From Gammaproteobacteria bacterium (GTDB lineage: Bacteria > Pseudomonadota > Gammaproteobacteria > GCA-001735895): a stretch of DNA of 64,000 bases. Numbering within the stretch: position 1 is the first letter of the stretch; each line of letters starts with the position of its first letter. Below the pieces are notes generated by a model. The model saw nothing but the letters and a program-made list of their open reading frames with translations, searched no databases and had not been told where the DNA came from. The position numbers were made by a program, and so were the translations under genes. The stretch covers positions 1 through 64,000 of the forward strand of contig JAAEMR010000164.1 in NCBI GenBank assembly GCA_024225395.1. Direction: 5' to 3'. This document shows, one piece after another, positions 45,273 through 54,973 of the stretch.

Positions 45273-46550
45273 ATGAAACAGGCTATTCTCAGTTTTCTAT
45301 TATGCTCTTTCTTTTCGTTAGTCCAGGCTCAATCCAGCTACATCGATTCCATCATCGCCATCGTAGAAGATGATGTCATCACTAACTCGGAGCTGGGTCA
45401 GAAAGTTAACCAAATCAGGAAAGAATTTAGCAGCAAGGGGCGCAATCTACCCTCAAACAGCTCTTTAAACTCACAAGTTTTAGAACTGCTCATCACGCAA
45501 TCTATCCTTGTTCAGGAAGCCAAAAATAGAGGTGCGAATGTCACCGACACTCAACTCAATAGCACCATGCAAAACCTGGCTAAACGAAACAATAAAACAC
45601 TCGCTCAGTTTCGCGATGCACTCATGGCCAACGGGCTCGAATACAATACTTTTAGAGAAGATGTTCGAAAAGAAATGATCATCAACAGTCTTAAGAGTAG
45701 CTATGCCCGGCAAAATACCGATATTTCTGATCAGGAAGTTAATGACTTTATCAGCCGAAATGGAAGTGATACCAACTCTCTGGAATACAGACTTTCGCAT
45801 ATTCTCATTGCAATACCCGATGGAGCCAGCACCGACCAATTGACTCAGGCGCGACTAAAATCTGAAGAAGTTATCAGCAAATTAAATGCGGGAGAAAGTT
45901 TTTCTCAATTAGCCGCTGAGTATTCCGCTGGCAGTAATGCCATTGAAGGTGGCGATTTAGGCTGGCGTAAACTGGCAGAAATCCCCAGCCTTTTTGCTAA
46001 TATTATTCATGATATAGAAGTAGACGAAGTCAGCAGTACATTACGTAGTGCCAGTGGCTTTCATATCGTTAAACTGACTGAAAAACGCGATAGCGAGCTG
46101 GTTATCGTGGAACAGACTAGTGTACGCCACATACTCATTAAACCTGACAAATTAGTCAGCAATGAACAGGCTAAACAAAAATTAATCGATGTTCGTGATC
46201 AATTTTTAAGCGGTTCAGACTTTGCTGAGCTGGCAAAAGAATATTCCGATGACCCTGGTTCAAAAGGACTGGGAGGCGATCTGGGCTGGGTTGAGAAAGG
46301 CACCATGGTACCCGCTTTTGAAAAAGTGCTTATTGCCACTCCAACAGGAGAAACCAGTGAAGTTTTCCGCTCAAGATTTGGCTGGCACTTTTTACAGATA
46401 CAGGATAGAAAAAAAGTTGACGAAACAGACGAAAGTAAACGTAAAAAAATTCGCGAGCAACTGCAGGCACAGAAACAGCGAGAAGTTCTAGAAGTCTGGC
46501 AAAGACGTTTACGAGACCAGGCATTTGTCAAGATTATTGACGAATCTTAA
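45273..46550 (+). CDS. surA: Periplasmic chaperone/isomerase SurA
   Basis: A 425-residue periplasmic chaperone for outer-membrane proteins, including LptD. Signal peptide 1-19 (ending VQAQS), N-terminal chaperone helices (SIIAIVEDDVITNSELGQKV), two parvulin domains (first beginning EYRLSHILIAIPDG, second TSVRHILIKPDK with GGDLGWVEKGTMVPAFE), and a C-terminal helix. All domains and the length agree with E. coli SurA. Six bases separate it from pdxA. Confidence 0.96.
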   Translation: MKQAILSFLLCSFFSLVQAQSSYIDSIIAIVEDDVITNSELGQKVNQIRKEFSSKGRNLPSNSSLNSQVLELLITQSILVQEAKNRGANVTDTQLNSTMQNLAKRNNKTLAQFRDALMANGLEYNTFREDVRKEMIINSLKSSYARQNTDISDQEVNDFISRNGSDTNSLEYRLSHILIAIPDGASTDQLTQARLKSEEVISKLNAGESFSQLAAEYSAGSNAIEGGDLGWRKLAEIPSLFANIIHDIEVDEVSSTLRSASGFHIVKLTEKRDSELVIVEQTSVRHILIKPDKLVSNEQAKQKLIDVRDQFLSGSDFAELAKEYSDDPGSKGLGGDLGWVEKGTMVPAFEKVLIATPTGETSEVFRSRFGWHFLQIQDRKKVDETDESKRKKIREQLQAQKQREVLEVWQRRLRDQAFVKIIDES

Positions 46551-46556
46551 GTAGCC

Positions 46557-47537
46557 ATGAACACAGAACCAACGATTGTCATAACCAGCGGTGAACCCGC
46601 TGGAATCGGTCCGGAGCTGATCGCTTTTATCAACAGCACTGACTTTGCAGCCCGGTTAGTAATTATTGGCGATGAAGATTTACTGTTGCTCCGTGCAAAG
46701 CAAATAAGTAAACCACTAAATCTTCGCCCCTATCAACAACATAATAAACCTGAAGCAAATACCCTGGAAGTCATCAACGTCCCTTTATACTCGGCAGCAA
46801 AAGCAGGGGAACTGGATGTAAAAAACTCTAATTATGTGCTGAAATTACTGGATATCGCCTGTAAAGGCTGTCTAAATGGTGAATTTGATGCAATGGTAAC
46901 CGCACCATTACAAAAGGACATTATCAACCGAGCAGGAATCCCTTTCACCGGTCATACAGAATACCTGGCCGGTCTATGTGACTCACCCAAACCAGTCATG
47001 CTGCTGGCAACCGACTCTTTACGCGTAGCACTGGCAACCACTCATCTTCCATTGAGTCAGGTTCCAGCGGCCATCAATGCACAGGAATTAAGCCAGATTA
47101 TCCAGATATTACATCACGACCTGTCTACCAGGTTTGCCATCGATAACCCGCATATTAAAGTATGTGGACTAAACCCGCATGCGGGTGAAAATGGCTACCT
47201 CGGAAACGAAGAAATAGATATTATTATCCCGGTAATTAATGACATGAAACAACAGGGAATTAATGTATCCGGCCCTTACCCTGCTGACACTGTTTTTACT
47301 CAAAAATCTTTATACGATTCAGATGCCATCCTGGCAATGTATCACGACCAGGGTTTACCGGTGCTAAAACATGTCGGTTTTAACCACGCTATTAACACCA
47401 CACTGGGGTTGCCCATCATAAGAACATCGGTTGACCATGGCACTGCACTGCATTTGGCTGGATCAGGAAAGGCAAACCCAGATAGCCTTTTTGCAGCTAT
47501 TACTTCAGCAATAACACAAAGTAACAACCTCAGATGA
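46557..47537 (+). CDS. pdxA: 4-hydroxythreonine-4-phosphate dehydrogenase
   Basis: A 326-residue enzyme of pyridoxal 5'-phosphate synthesis. Motifs: TSGEPAGIGPEL at the N-terminus, TAPLQKDIINRAG, the metal His in FTGHTEYLA, and AMYHDQGLPVLKHVGF and TSVDHGTALHLAG near the end. Length is normal. In E. coli surA-pdxA is followed by rsmA and apaG/apaH; here those genes are absent and a short remnant and dcd follow instead. Confidence 0.95.
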   Translation: MNTEPTIVITSGEPAGIGPELIAFINSTDFAARLVIIGDEDLLLLRAKQISKPLNLRPYQQHNKPEANTLEVINVPLYSAAKAGELDVKNSNYVLKLLDIACKGCLNGEFDAMVTAPLQKDIINRAGIPFTGHTEYLAGLCDSPKPVMLLATDSLRVALATTHLPLSQVPAAINAQELSQIIQILHHDLSTRFAIDNPHIKVCGLNPHAGENGYLGNEEIDIIIPVINDMKQQGINVSGPYPADTVFTQKSLYDSDAILAMYHDQGLPVLKHVGFNHAINTTLGLPIIRTSVDHGTALHLAGSGKANPDSLFAAITSAITQSNNLR

Positions 47538-47546
47538 ATGGGTTAA

Positions 47547-47672
47547 ATTAATGATGCACTCTTCACGGGGGAAAAAGCTCTGGATAAATTCAAAAGCCGG
47601 GAAGCTTTTGACTCATTAATTGGCAACACAATTAGCCAGGCATACCTGGAAATCGAACAGGCTGACTTTTAA
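47547..47672 (+). pseudogene. Unidentified gene tail remnant
   Basis: About 41 codons are open after a TAA at 47544 and end at 47670-47672. The peptide reads naturally as a protein C-terminus (ALFTGEKALDKFKSREAFD and ISQAYLEIEQADF) but has no start codon. I do not recognise the family. It sits where rsmA would be expected after pdxA, though it does not look like RsmA. Confidence 0.4.
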
Positions 47673-47697
47673 CAGGACATTCCTGCTAACTGAAAAG

Positions 47698-48264
47698 TCA
47701 GGCTTTAGGTAGAGTCACGCCCTGTTGTCCCTGATACTTTCCGCCACGATCTTTATAAGAAGTTTCGCAGGTTTCATCGGATTCAAAAAACAGCATTTGG
47801 GCAACGCCTTCGTTGGCATATATCTTTGCAGGCAAAGGTGAAGTGTTTGAGAATTCCAGCGTTACATGTCCTTCCCATTCGGGTTCAAGCGGAGTGACAT
47901 TAACAATAATGCCACAACGGGCATAAGTCGATTTACCCAGGCAAACCGTTAGCACACTTCTGGGAATGCGAAAATACTCAACGGTGCGAGCCAGTGCAAA
48001 AGAATTGGGGGGAATAATGCAGACATCAGAATGCACGTCTACAAAACTGTCATCATCGAAATTTTTGGGATCGACTATTGCTGAATTGATATTGGTGAAG
48101 ATTTTAAACTCGCCGGCACAACGCACATCGTAACCGTAACTGGATGTTCCATAAGAAATGATTCGACCCTGTTCGGATTCTCGAATTTGTCCGGCTTCAT
48201 AAGGCTCGATCATGCCTTCATTTTCTGCCATTCGGCGAATCCACTTGTCTGACTTAATTGCCAC
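47698..48264 (-). CDS. dcd: dCTP deaminase
   Basis: A 188-residue homotrimeric enzyme that converts dCTP to dUTP, feeding dTTP synthesis. Diagnostic motifs: [12 protein letters not shown], the [27 protein letters not shown] block, and [18 protein letters not shown] with the catalytic Glu. Size matches E. coli Dcd (193). It is convergent with the remnant downstream of pdxA. Confidence 0.96.
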   Translation of the reverse strand: MAIKSDKWIRRMAENEGMIEPYEAGQIRESEQGRIISYGTSSYGYDVRCAGEFKIFTNINSAIVDPKNFDDDSFVDVHSDVCIIPPNSFALARTVEYFRIPRSVLTVCLGKSTYARCGIIVNVTPLEPEWEGHVTLEFSNTSPLPAKIYANEGVAQMLFFESDETCETSYKDRGGKYQGQQGVTLPKA

Positions 48265-48359
48265 AATAATTACTCAATGAGAAAAAGTGCTGGAATTATA
48301 CCGACAACACAAGTTACATCAATGGGCAGGCGCAGTTAGGAGGATCTTAATCTCGTTAA

Positions 48360-48882
48360 ACAAGTAACAGACTACCAGCTACCGCTGGTGCAGGTATTGA
48401 ACTGGTGAGAGTCACCGCTCAACCAGCATTGAATATGCTCGACCCATTTCTGTTACTGGACGTTTTCAGGTCAGATAATCCCGTTGATTATATCGCTGGA
48501 TTTCCATCCCACCCGCACCGTGGATTTGAAACCGTGACTTACCTGTTACATGGAAAAATGAGGCACAAGGACAATGCAGGACATGAAGGCATCATTGATT
48601 CAGGAAAGCCTGCAACCGATACACAATGCTTTTATCTACGGCATTGTGGGAGAAACTGTTGTTAATGACGTTGAAACTAAGCCCCAGCCGATAAGCAAAG
48701 ACCAGCTTGCCATTTTAAGTCAGGGCAACTCCATCACTTTAACAGCAGGTTCAAGCGATAGCCGTTTTCTGTTTGTGAGTGGTAAACCGTTAAATGAGCC
48801 GGTTGCCCGGGGTGGTCCGTTCGTGATGAATACCGGGCAGGTAATTTTTAACCACCCGGTGCTCACCGCGATTACAAGGTAA
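48360..48882 (+). pseudogene. Pirin family pseudogene
   Basis: Pieces of a pirin lie in two frames. The first frame has AGAGIELVRVTAQPALNML and the metal-binding FPSHPHRGFETVTYLLHGKMRHKDNAGHEGI block; it then runs out of homology after GIIDSG. A second frame resumes far down the protein with HNAFIYGIVGETVVND and SGKPLNEPVARGGPFVMNT. About 100 residues of the centre, including the usual WMTAGRGIIHSE block, are missing, and there is no good start codon. The end overlaps the tldE stop on the other strand. Confidence 0.8.
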
Positions 48883-50221
48883 GTGCGAAAGAATTTAATA
48901 GAATTCCGGGGCACTCGGTCATTTCGAGGCTTCGGTTTTCATAGGTTCCTACGTCAGGATTAATTTGTGCCTCGGCCGTGACAGCTTCCAGGTTATCACC
49001 AAAGAAATTATAAAAACTATCATCAAATCGCATATTCTCGATCGGACCTTTAATTTCCCCGTCTTCTACCCAGAAACAGGCATATCGAGTCATTCCGGTG
49101 ATACGGCCTCCCACGACATCACTCCAGTTCAGGTAGTGTAAATTGGAAAGATAAACACCTGTTCCAAGAGCTTGCAATACATCAGCTTCAGGCAATTCAC
49201 CCACTGCCATGACTGGAGAACGCAGATATTCAGATTCTTCTGCAAAGTTAGAATCCAGACCATATTCTTTCGCAGTGCGGGAACTGATCAGGCAACTTTT
49301 CAGTTCACCCCGTTCTATCAATTCAATACGCTGTGGCGAAACTTCTCCCTGTTCATTAAAACCAGGCACCAGCCCATTACTGAAATCTTCTGCTAAAGAA
49401 AATAAAGGGGACAGTGTAATATTTTCATTGCGCATTTTAAGAAATGCTGACTCACCAGTTTGCATTGATAACTCACTTAAACCATCCCACGAAAACATAT
49501 TCAATAAATCGGCTACACCCGCAGATGCTATAAAAGTTCGATAATTACCCGGTTTAATTTTAATGGAAGGGCTATCCAGCATTTTTAGCTTCTCAATGGA
49601 GGCCAGCAATGACTGTTCATACTCATCCTGTTTCCAGTCGGAACCTGCAAAAGTGGCTTTCACCATTTTTTCTTTAGCATTCACCAAAGAATAATCCAGT
49701 GAAAAACTGTCAGTAGCAAACCAGTGACGATTTCCTGCCGAGTTTGCATTACCCCGGTAAACCCTGCCCGATGCCCAGATACCACTCAAGTCTACCGCTT
49801 GCAAAACAGGTAGCAATTTATCAGTACTCTCATCTGCTTCAAGCATCACACCCTGTTTACTGGTATGACTGGTTTCAACACCCGCAGGTAAAACAATGTA
49901 CGGATCTTCCGGTAATTGAGGCACTTCCTCTCTTAATCGATTGAGTTCACCCTGAACGGCATCAACATCAAACCCTATGTCACCAGTCAGTGTCAGGGAT
50001 GCAGTTGCACGGCGATTATCAACAACCAGATCAAGGTACACTGAACAATCATTCACAAAACCTGTCTGGCGGATTCTGCCCCCATTAATTCGGGTAAACT
50101 GACTTTCTTCAGCTTGCAAAGATAAAGACAGCTGTTCTTCCGCTTCAAGAGATGAGAATATTTCACCAGCTAACTGATTAAATAATTTTTCAATTTTGCC
50201 AATCTGAGAATTATTACTCAC
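48872..50221 (-). CDS. pmbA: TldE/PmbA protease subunit
   Basis: I use the GTG at 50221 inside the tldD stop, giving 449 residues; an in-frame ATG at 50266 would overlap tldD by 53 bases. TldE is the non-catalytic partner of TldD in a metalloprotease that degrades unfolded peptides, processes microcin and affects CcdA. Typical features: an N-terminal TldD/PmbA domain (FTRINGGRIRQTGFVNDC), a central domain with IKIKPGNYRTFIASAG, and VVGGRITGMTRYACFWVEDG near the end. No HExxxH motif, as expected for this subunit. Confidence 0.9.
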   Translation of the reverse strand: MSNNSQIGKIEKLFNQLAGEIFSSLEAEEQLSLSLQAEESQFTRINGGRIRQTGFVNDCSVYLDLVVDNRRATASLTLTGDIGFDVDAVQGELNRLREEVPQLPEDPYIVLPAGVETSHTSKQGVMLEADESTDKLLPVLQAVDLSGIWASGRVYRGNANSAGNRHWFATDSFSLDYSLVNAKEKMVKATFAGSDWKQDEYEQSLLASIEKLKMLDSPSIKIKPGNYRTFIASAGVADLLNMFSWDGLSELSMQTGESAFLKMRNENITLSPLFSLAEDFSNGLVPGFNEQGEVSPQRIELIERGELKSCLISSRTAKEYGLDSNFAEESEYLRSPVMAVGELPEADVLQALGTGVYLSNLHYLNWSDVVGGRITGMTRYACFWVEDGEIKGPIENMRFDDSFYNFFGDNLEAVTAEAQINPDVGTYENRSLEMTECPGILLNSFALTL

Positions 50222-51644
50222 CACCAAATACCTCCACGTTAGAAAATAAACAGGGAGGTGATGCATGACCTACACGGATCACCTGATTGGGCTCCCCCTT
50301 TCCACAGTTGGGTGTACCATAAATTTCAAATGAATCTCTATCACCCACTGCCTTCAGGTTATTCCAGAAGCTATTTGATATGCCCCGGTAATTTGGATTT
50401 CTGAGCGTTTTGGTTATCTTCCCATTCTCTATTAATTTGGCATATTCACAGCCAAACTGAAATTTATTGCGATAATCGTCAATCGACCAGGAACGGTTAG
50501 AGTGCATATAGACCCCATTTTCAACTGAGCTTATTAAGTCATCAACGGGAGTATCACCGGGTTCGAGGTTTAAATTAGCCATTCGATCAATAGGCGCTCG
50601 ATTCCAGCTACTGGCTCTGAAATTTGCCACGCCGGGCACATCCGAACGAATCTGACTTTCAATCCCACCCAGACCCCTTTGCAAAATTCCTTCTTTAATA
50701 ATGTATTCACGCTCGGCTTTCGCCCCACCATCATCAAACCGGTAGGAAGCCAGTTCATGGGGTACACCAGGATCAAAAGTAATATTCATTAGATCAGATC
50801 CATAGCGGAGTTTTCCAAAATCATTCAGTCGTACAAAACTCCAGCCAGCATAATTTCGCTCATCACCTAAAATACGGTCAATCTCCAGCGGGTGCCCTAC
50901 GCTTTCATGAATTTGCAACATCATTTGATCGGGTGCCAGTATTAAATCCATCGTCCCATCAGGACAATCTTCAGCGCTGAGCAATTCCACGGCTTCTTCT
51001 CCCACGCGCCGGCTGTCACTCATCATTCGGTTTTCATCCAGTGATTCCATTCCAATCTGCCAGCTTCTGGCACGCATTCCACTATCCGAACGTTTTTGAA
51101 CAACGGGGCCATCCTGTGCAACTGCCATCGACCCTGTGGTAACCATTAAAAATTGCTGCTCTATGTTGCTGCCATTACTGGATACAAATAATTGTTCACT
51201 ATTGACAATACGGGCCAGAGCATTCGTGGAGACAATTTTTTCAGATACTTTTAATGTTTCGCAGGAACGGATCAATAACTCATTTATTTCGCCCGCAGAA
51301 ATTGAACTCTCAATTTGCTGGTGAGGAGAATTAAAATTACCCGTTGCTACAGGACGAGCTGCAGAAGTGAATTGATGAATACTGTAGGGTGCCGCCGCCC
51401 TGGCCATGTTAACCGCTATTTCAGCCGCAGACTGTACACTTCGAATATCCACATTACTGCTCGCTGCATACGCAAACTGTCCGTCAACAAGAACTTCCAC
51501 CATAATGCCGTTACTTCTGGAGCGGTCATTGGCCTGAGGTTTGCCATCACGTACCCATCGAAGAGTTGTACTTTCGTCAACATGACGTAACCCAACCCAG
51601 TCAGCTTTAACATCGAGCTGATCCAGTAATTTTGTTAAATTCAT
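50214..51644 (-). CDS. tldD: TldD metalloprotease
   Basis: A 476-residue cytoplasmic zinc protease subunit. The HExxxH motif is present as HESVGH in QMMLQIHESVGHPLEIDRI, with N-terminal GIMVEVLVDGQFAYAAS and C-terminal NPNYRGISNSFWNNLKAVG. It functions with TldE, whose gene overlaps its end by eight bases, so the pair is co-translated. In E. coli tldD and pmbA are far apart; here they are adjacent, as in many bacteria and archaea. Confidence 0.92.
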   Translation of the reverse strand: MNLTKLLDQLDVKADWVGLRHVDESTTLRWVRDGKPQANDRSRSNGIMVEVLVDGQFAYAASSNVDIRSVQSAAEIAVNMARAAAPYSIHQFTSAARPVATGNFNSPHQQIESSISAGEINELLIRSCETLKVSEKIVSTNALARIVNSEQLFVSSNGSNIEQQFLMVTTGSMAVAQDGPVVQKRSDSGMRARSWQIGMESLDENRMMSDSRRVGEEAVELLSAEDCPDGTMDLILAPDQMMLQIHESVGHPLEIDRILGDERNYAGWSFVRLNDFGKLRYGSDLMNITFDPGVPHELASYRFDDGGAKAEREYIIKEGILQRGLGGIESQIRSDVPGVANFRASSWNRAPIDRMANLNLEPGDTPVDDLISSVENGVYMHSNRSWSIDDYRNKFQFGCEYAKLIENGKITKTLRNPNYRGISNSFWNNLKAVGDRDSFEIYGTPNCGKGEPNQVIRVGHASPPCLFSNVEVFGGE

Positions 51645-51791
51645 GATTTACTCTGTAATTATTTTTTATGATTTATTGGGCTAAATCATATGTCAGATCA
51701 GGACGACCTGATAATACCCAACAAATATATAGACATTATTAATATTGATGTATCCGGCGGATTGTTAGAAGTAACCAGTAAATTTTTAGTT

Positions 51792-52925
51792 TTAAGTTTT
51801 ACAGGCTTTTAAAATGACAAATTTCTTATTAGATGCAACCAGTTCAACAGCGTCAAACCAGTTTTGTAATTTTTTATGGTACGCCAGGTGGCGATTTCCT
51901 ATCACCCATAATTCTCCACCCGATTTCAGTACTCTGGCAGAATCCCTGAACATTGAAATAGCGATCGAATCACCCACAGCCTGCTGCTGATGAAAAGGCG
52001 GGTTACATAAAATGAGATCACTGGAATCATCATCAAAACCGGTTAATCCATCGCTGACATGAAAGCTCGCCGAATCAGGTTCAGCGTTCAGTTGCTGAAA
52101 ATTTATTCTGGCGGACTCCACGGCCATGTAAGATTCATCAACGAAATGTAATACAGCCTGGTTATTCTGACTAGCTGCCATTAAACCTAATACTCCATTG
52201 CCACAACCCAGATCAATAATGTCTCCGCTACCTTCAGTTTCGGGTAAATTCTGTAATAGAAAACGCGATCCTATATCCAGCTTTTCGCGTGAAAATACAT
52301 TCGCGTGATTGATCAATGAATAATCTGTGCCTTCAAGTTTCCAGCTGACCGGATATGGATTTTTTGGTCGTTTTAAATTCGTATCAACCGTGACATGAAT
52401 AAGCTTGGCTTTTTTTACCGCCCGTGAAGTTTTGGTCGGCCCTATTATTCTTTCCAGAATTTTCCATACGGCTGCCGGCATCGACCTGGCCATTCCGGCC
52501 ACCAGCATGCAACTTTCTGTGGTCAGCAGAGGTTTCAGCCTGATCAGTTGATCCTCAAATAGCGCCAGTGTTTTAGGTACCTTGATTAACACCAGGTTAA
52601 CCGGTTGCTTCGGCACAAAAATGCTTTCAAGGTAGCTGACATCGGACTGTTTAAAATCATTTTCCCTGAGATTCTCCTGCGTGGCTTTATGCGCCACCAG
52701 TGAGTCAGACCAGTTGACCGGGCGAAATTTATGCAATGCCACCGATAAAGCACCGAATTGATCATTACAAATTACCGGGTTGATGACAGAATATGACTCA
52801 TCCTTCAATGTATTTAGTATATATTCATCGGCAGCATCCCAGGCTCGTAATAATTCGCGGGGGCGTTTGGGTAAACGATTAAGTTCTATCTGGCCAAAGG
52901 CAGAATTGAATAGGGTATCAGTCAT
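51792..52925 (-). CDS. rlmG: 23S rRNA (guanine-N2) methyltransferase RlmG
   Basis: A 377-residue protein of the RlmG/RsmC group: an N-terminal degenerate methyltransferase half (LNRLPKRPRELLRAWDAADEY) and a C-terminal active half with the SAM loop DIIDLGCGNGVLGLMA and catalytic NPPF (LILCNPPFHQQQAV). RlmG methylates G1835 of 23S rRNA, RsmC a 16S base; the N-terminal PKRPRELLRAWDAADEYIL favours RlmG. The gene stands alone, 28 bases beyond the last V-ATPase gene. Confidence 0.87.
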   Translation of the reverse strand: MTDTLFNSAFGQIELNRLPKRPRELLRAWDAADEYILNTLKDESYSVINPVICNDQFGALSVALHKFRPVNWSDSLVAHKATQENLRENDFKQSDVSYLESIFVPKQPVNLVLIKVPKTLALFEDQLIRLKPLLTTESCMLVAGMARSMPAAVWKILERIIGPTKTSRAVKKAKLIHVTVDTNLKRPKNPYPVSWKLEGTDYSLINHANVFSREKLDIGSRFLLQNLPETEGSGDIIDLGCGNGVLGLMAASQNNQAVLHFVDESYMAVESARINFQQLNAEPDSASFHVSDGLTGFDDDSSDLILCNPPFHQQQAVGDSIAISMFRDSARVLKSGGELWVIGNRHLAYHKKLQNWFDAVELVASNKKFVILKACKT

Positions 52926-52953
52926 TTTCAGGTTATCTCAGCAACTGAGGAAA

Positions 52954-53571
52954 CTACACTGAAGATCGAGACAGAACCTTAAGCTGAAACAGGTTATTGC
53001 GCTCTTCTTCTTCCAGGCTAGATTCGACATATTTAATGGTCCGTTCAAAACGGGGGATCACATTATACTTCAGAGCGTTAACCCGTTTCTGAGTTTTTCG
53101 CTGTTCTTCCAGTAATCGTCCTAAGGCTGTTTCAACTTCGGCAAGATTCGCCGCTTTAACCAGCATATCGGCAAAACTGGATCTCGTTTCATCAAGACTC
53201 GCATCAGTCCCCAGAATGCCCACCGGTTGCAACGGCAATTTGTGTATTTCTACCGATGGATATTGCACACTCATATTGCTTCTCGGCAGCACTTTTGCTT
53301 CGATCGCTACAGGCATTCCAACCGATAATTGCTGCAACCTGAAGCTGCCCATTCTCATTTGTAAAATACTTAACCAGCGATAAGCGACTGACATAGTTTC
53401 ACGGGTAGATTTATTCAGCTGACGATATTCCTTTAATTTTTCATACACCAGTCGGGTCAATAACTCCCGCTTACGCTCGAGTAAGCGGTAACCCTCGTTT
53501 AAAAAAAGCAGCCTGCGCTTCAAGTCCAGTAATGAACTTTTAGTCGGCGGAACATTTAACTTCTGCTGCAT
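52954..53571 (-). CDS. V/A-type ATPase subunit D
   Basis: A 205-residue central-stalk subunit: two long coiled helices (about 8-75 and 135-195) with the typical LNVPPTKSSLLDLKRRLLFL start and EEQRKTQKRVNALKYNVIPRFE block near the end. It rotates inside the A3B3 head. Last gene of the nine-gene operon, 19 bases after subunit B. Confidence 0.93.
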   Translation of the reverse strand: MQQKLNVPPTKSSLLDLKRRLLFLNEGYRLLERKRELLTRLVYEKLKEYRQLNKSTRETMSVAYRWLSILQMRMGSFRLQQLSVGMPVAIEAKVLPRSNMSVQYPSVEIHKLPLQPVGILGTDASLDETRSSFADMLVKAANLAEVETALGRLLEEQRKTQKRVNALKYNVIPRFERTIKYVESSLEEEERNNLFQLKVLSRSSV

Positions 53572-53590
53572 GTTAGTCTAACCTCCTGGA

Positions 53591-54973
53591 CTAGGAACCA
53601 TCCCAACTGTGATATTTTTGTAAATCCTCTTCAGATACTCTGCTTAGCACTTCCGGTGGTAATAACGATAATAACTCCCAGGCCAGATCCAGGGTTTCAA
53701 TAACACTACGATCATCGTCGCTTCCCTGTTTCACAAAATCATTTTCAAAGCGATCGGCAAATTCCAGGTAACGACGATCACCACTCGATAATTCCTCAGC
53801 GCCAATGATTGACGCCAGGTTTCTTGAATCCATCGCACGTGAATAAGCAGCATAAAGTTGACTGGCAACACGGGCATGATCCTCCCGCGTATCATCTTTG
53901 CCGATACCATCTTTCATCAAGCGGGATAATGAAGGTGGAACATTCACCGGCGGGTACACCGACTTACTGTGCAACTCACGACTCAACACAATTTGACCCT
54001 CTGTGATGTAACCGGTCAAATCAGGAATCGGGTGTGTAATATCATCACTCGGCATAGACAAAACTGGAATCATGGTGATGGAGCCATGCCGGTCATGCAA
54101 ACGACCCGCGCGTTCATATATTTCTGCCAAATCTGAATACAGATAGCCGGGGTAACCTTTACGTGAAGGAACATCACCTTTTTCAGTGGCAATTTCACGT
54201 AACGCTTCTGCATAATTTGTCATGTCGGTAATCACTACTAACACGTGATGATCCTGCTCATACGCCAGATATTCAGCAGCGGTCAGTGCGGTTCTTGGCA
54301 GTATTAATCGCTCCATCGGAGGATCATTGGCCAGATTCATGAACATCACCACATTTTGCAGTACACCACTGGATTCGAACTCTTCCTCAAAAAAACGGGC
54401 ATCGGAATAGGACACGCCCATTGCGGCAAAAACAATGACAAAATTTGACACATCACCGGGTAATTTAGCCTGCCTTACTATTTGTGCAACCAGTCGATTA
54501 TGCGGTAGACCGGAACCAGAAAATATGGGTAGTTTCTGACCACGAACCAGCGAGTTAAGGCCATCAATGGTAGAAATGCCTGTCTGTATAAATTCCCGCG
54601 GATAAGAGCGGGCAACAGGATTAACCGGCAAACCATTTACGTTATGGCGCACATTAGAAATTATCGGTGGACGCCCATCACGCGGGTCACCGATACCATT
54701 AAAATTCCTGCCCAGCATATCGGGAGAAAGTGATAATTCAAAAGGTTCATCCAGAAATCGTACCCAGGTATTTTCCAGATCCAGATTATTGGTACCTTCA
54801 AACACCTGAACCAGAACCACATCGGCAGAACTTCTAATAACCTGCCCGTTTCGTTTTTGTCCCTGCCTGTCACGAATGACTACTCGATCACCATAAGCTA
54901 TATCTTTGACCCCTTTCAGGAACATCAACGCGCCATGAATAGAACTTACCTTGCGATATTCGAGGTCGCTCAC
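53591..54973 (-). CDS. V/A-type ATPase subunit B
   Basis: A 460-residue non-catalytic head subunit. Typical blocks: GRNFNGIGDPRDGRPP, the degenerate P-loop region with IFSGSGLPHNRLVAQIVRQA, and VVITDMTNYAEALREIA. It lacks a true Walker A Lys, as expected. Overlaps the subunit A stop by four bases. Confidence 0.95.
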   Translation of the reverse strand: MSDLEYRKVSSIHGALMFLKGVKDIAYGDRVVIRDRQGQKRNGQVIRSSADVVLVQVFEGTNNLDLENTWVRFLDEPFELSLSPDMLGRNFNGIGDPRDGRPPIISNVRHNVNGLPVNPVARSYPREFIQTGISTIDGLNSLVRGQKLPIFSGSGLPHNRLVAQIVRQAKLPGDVSNFVIVFAAMGVSYSDARFFEEEFESSGVLQNVVMFMNLANDPPMERLILPRTALTAAEYLAYEQDHHVLVVITDMTNYAEALREIATEKGDVPSRKGYPGYLYSDLAEIYERAGRLHDRHGSITMIPVLSMPSDDITHPIPDLTGYITEGQIVLSRELHSKSVYPPVNVPPSLSRLMKDGIGKDDTREDHARVASQLYAAYSRAMDSRNLASIIGAEELSSGDRRYLEFADRFENDFVKQGSDDDRSVIETLDLAWELLSLLPPEVLSRVSEEDLQKYHSWDGS

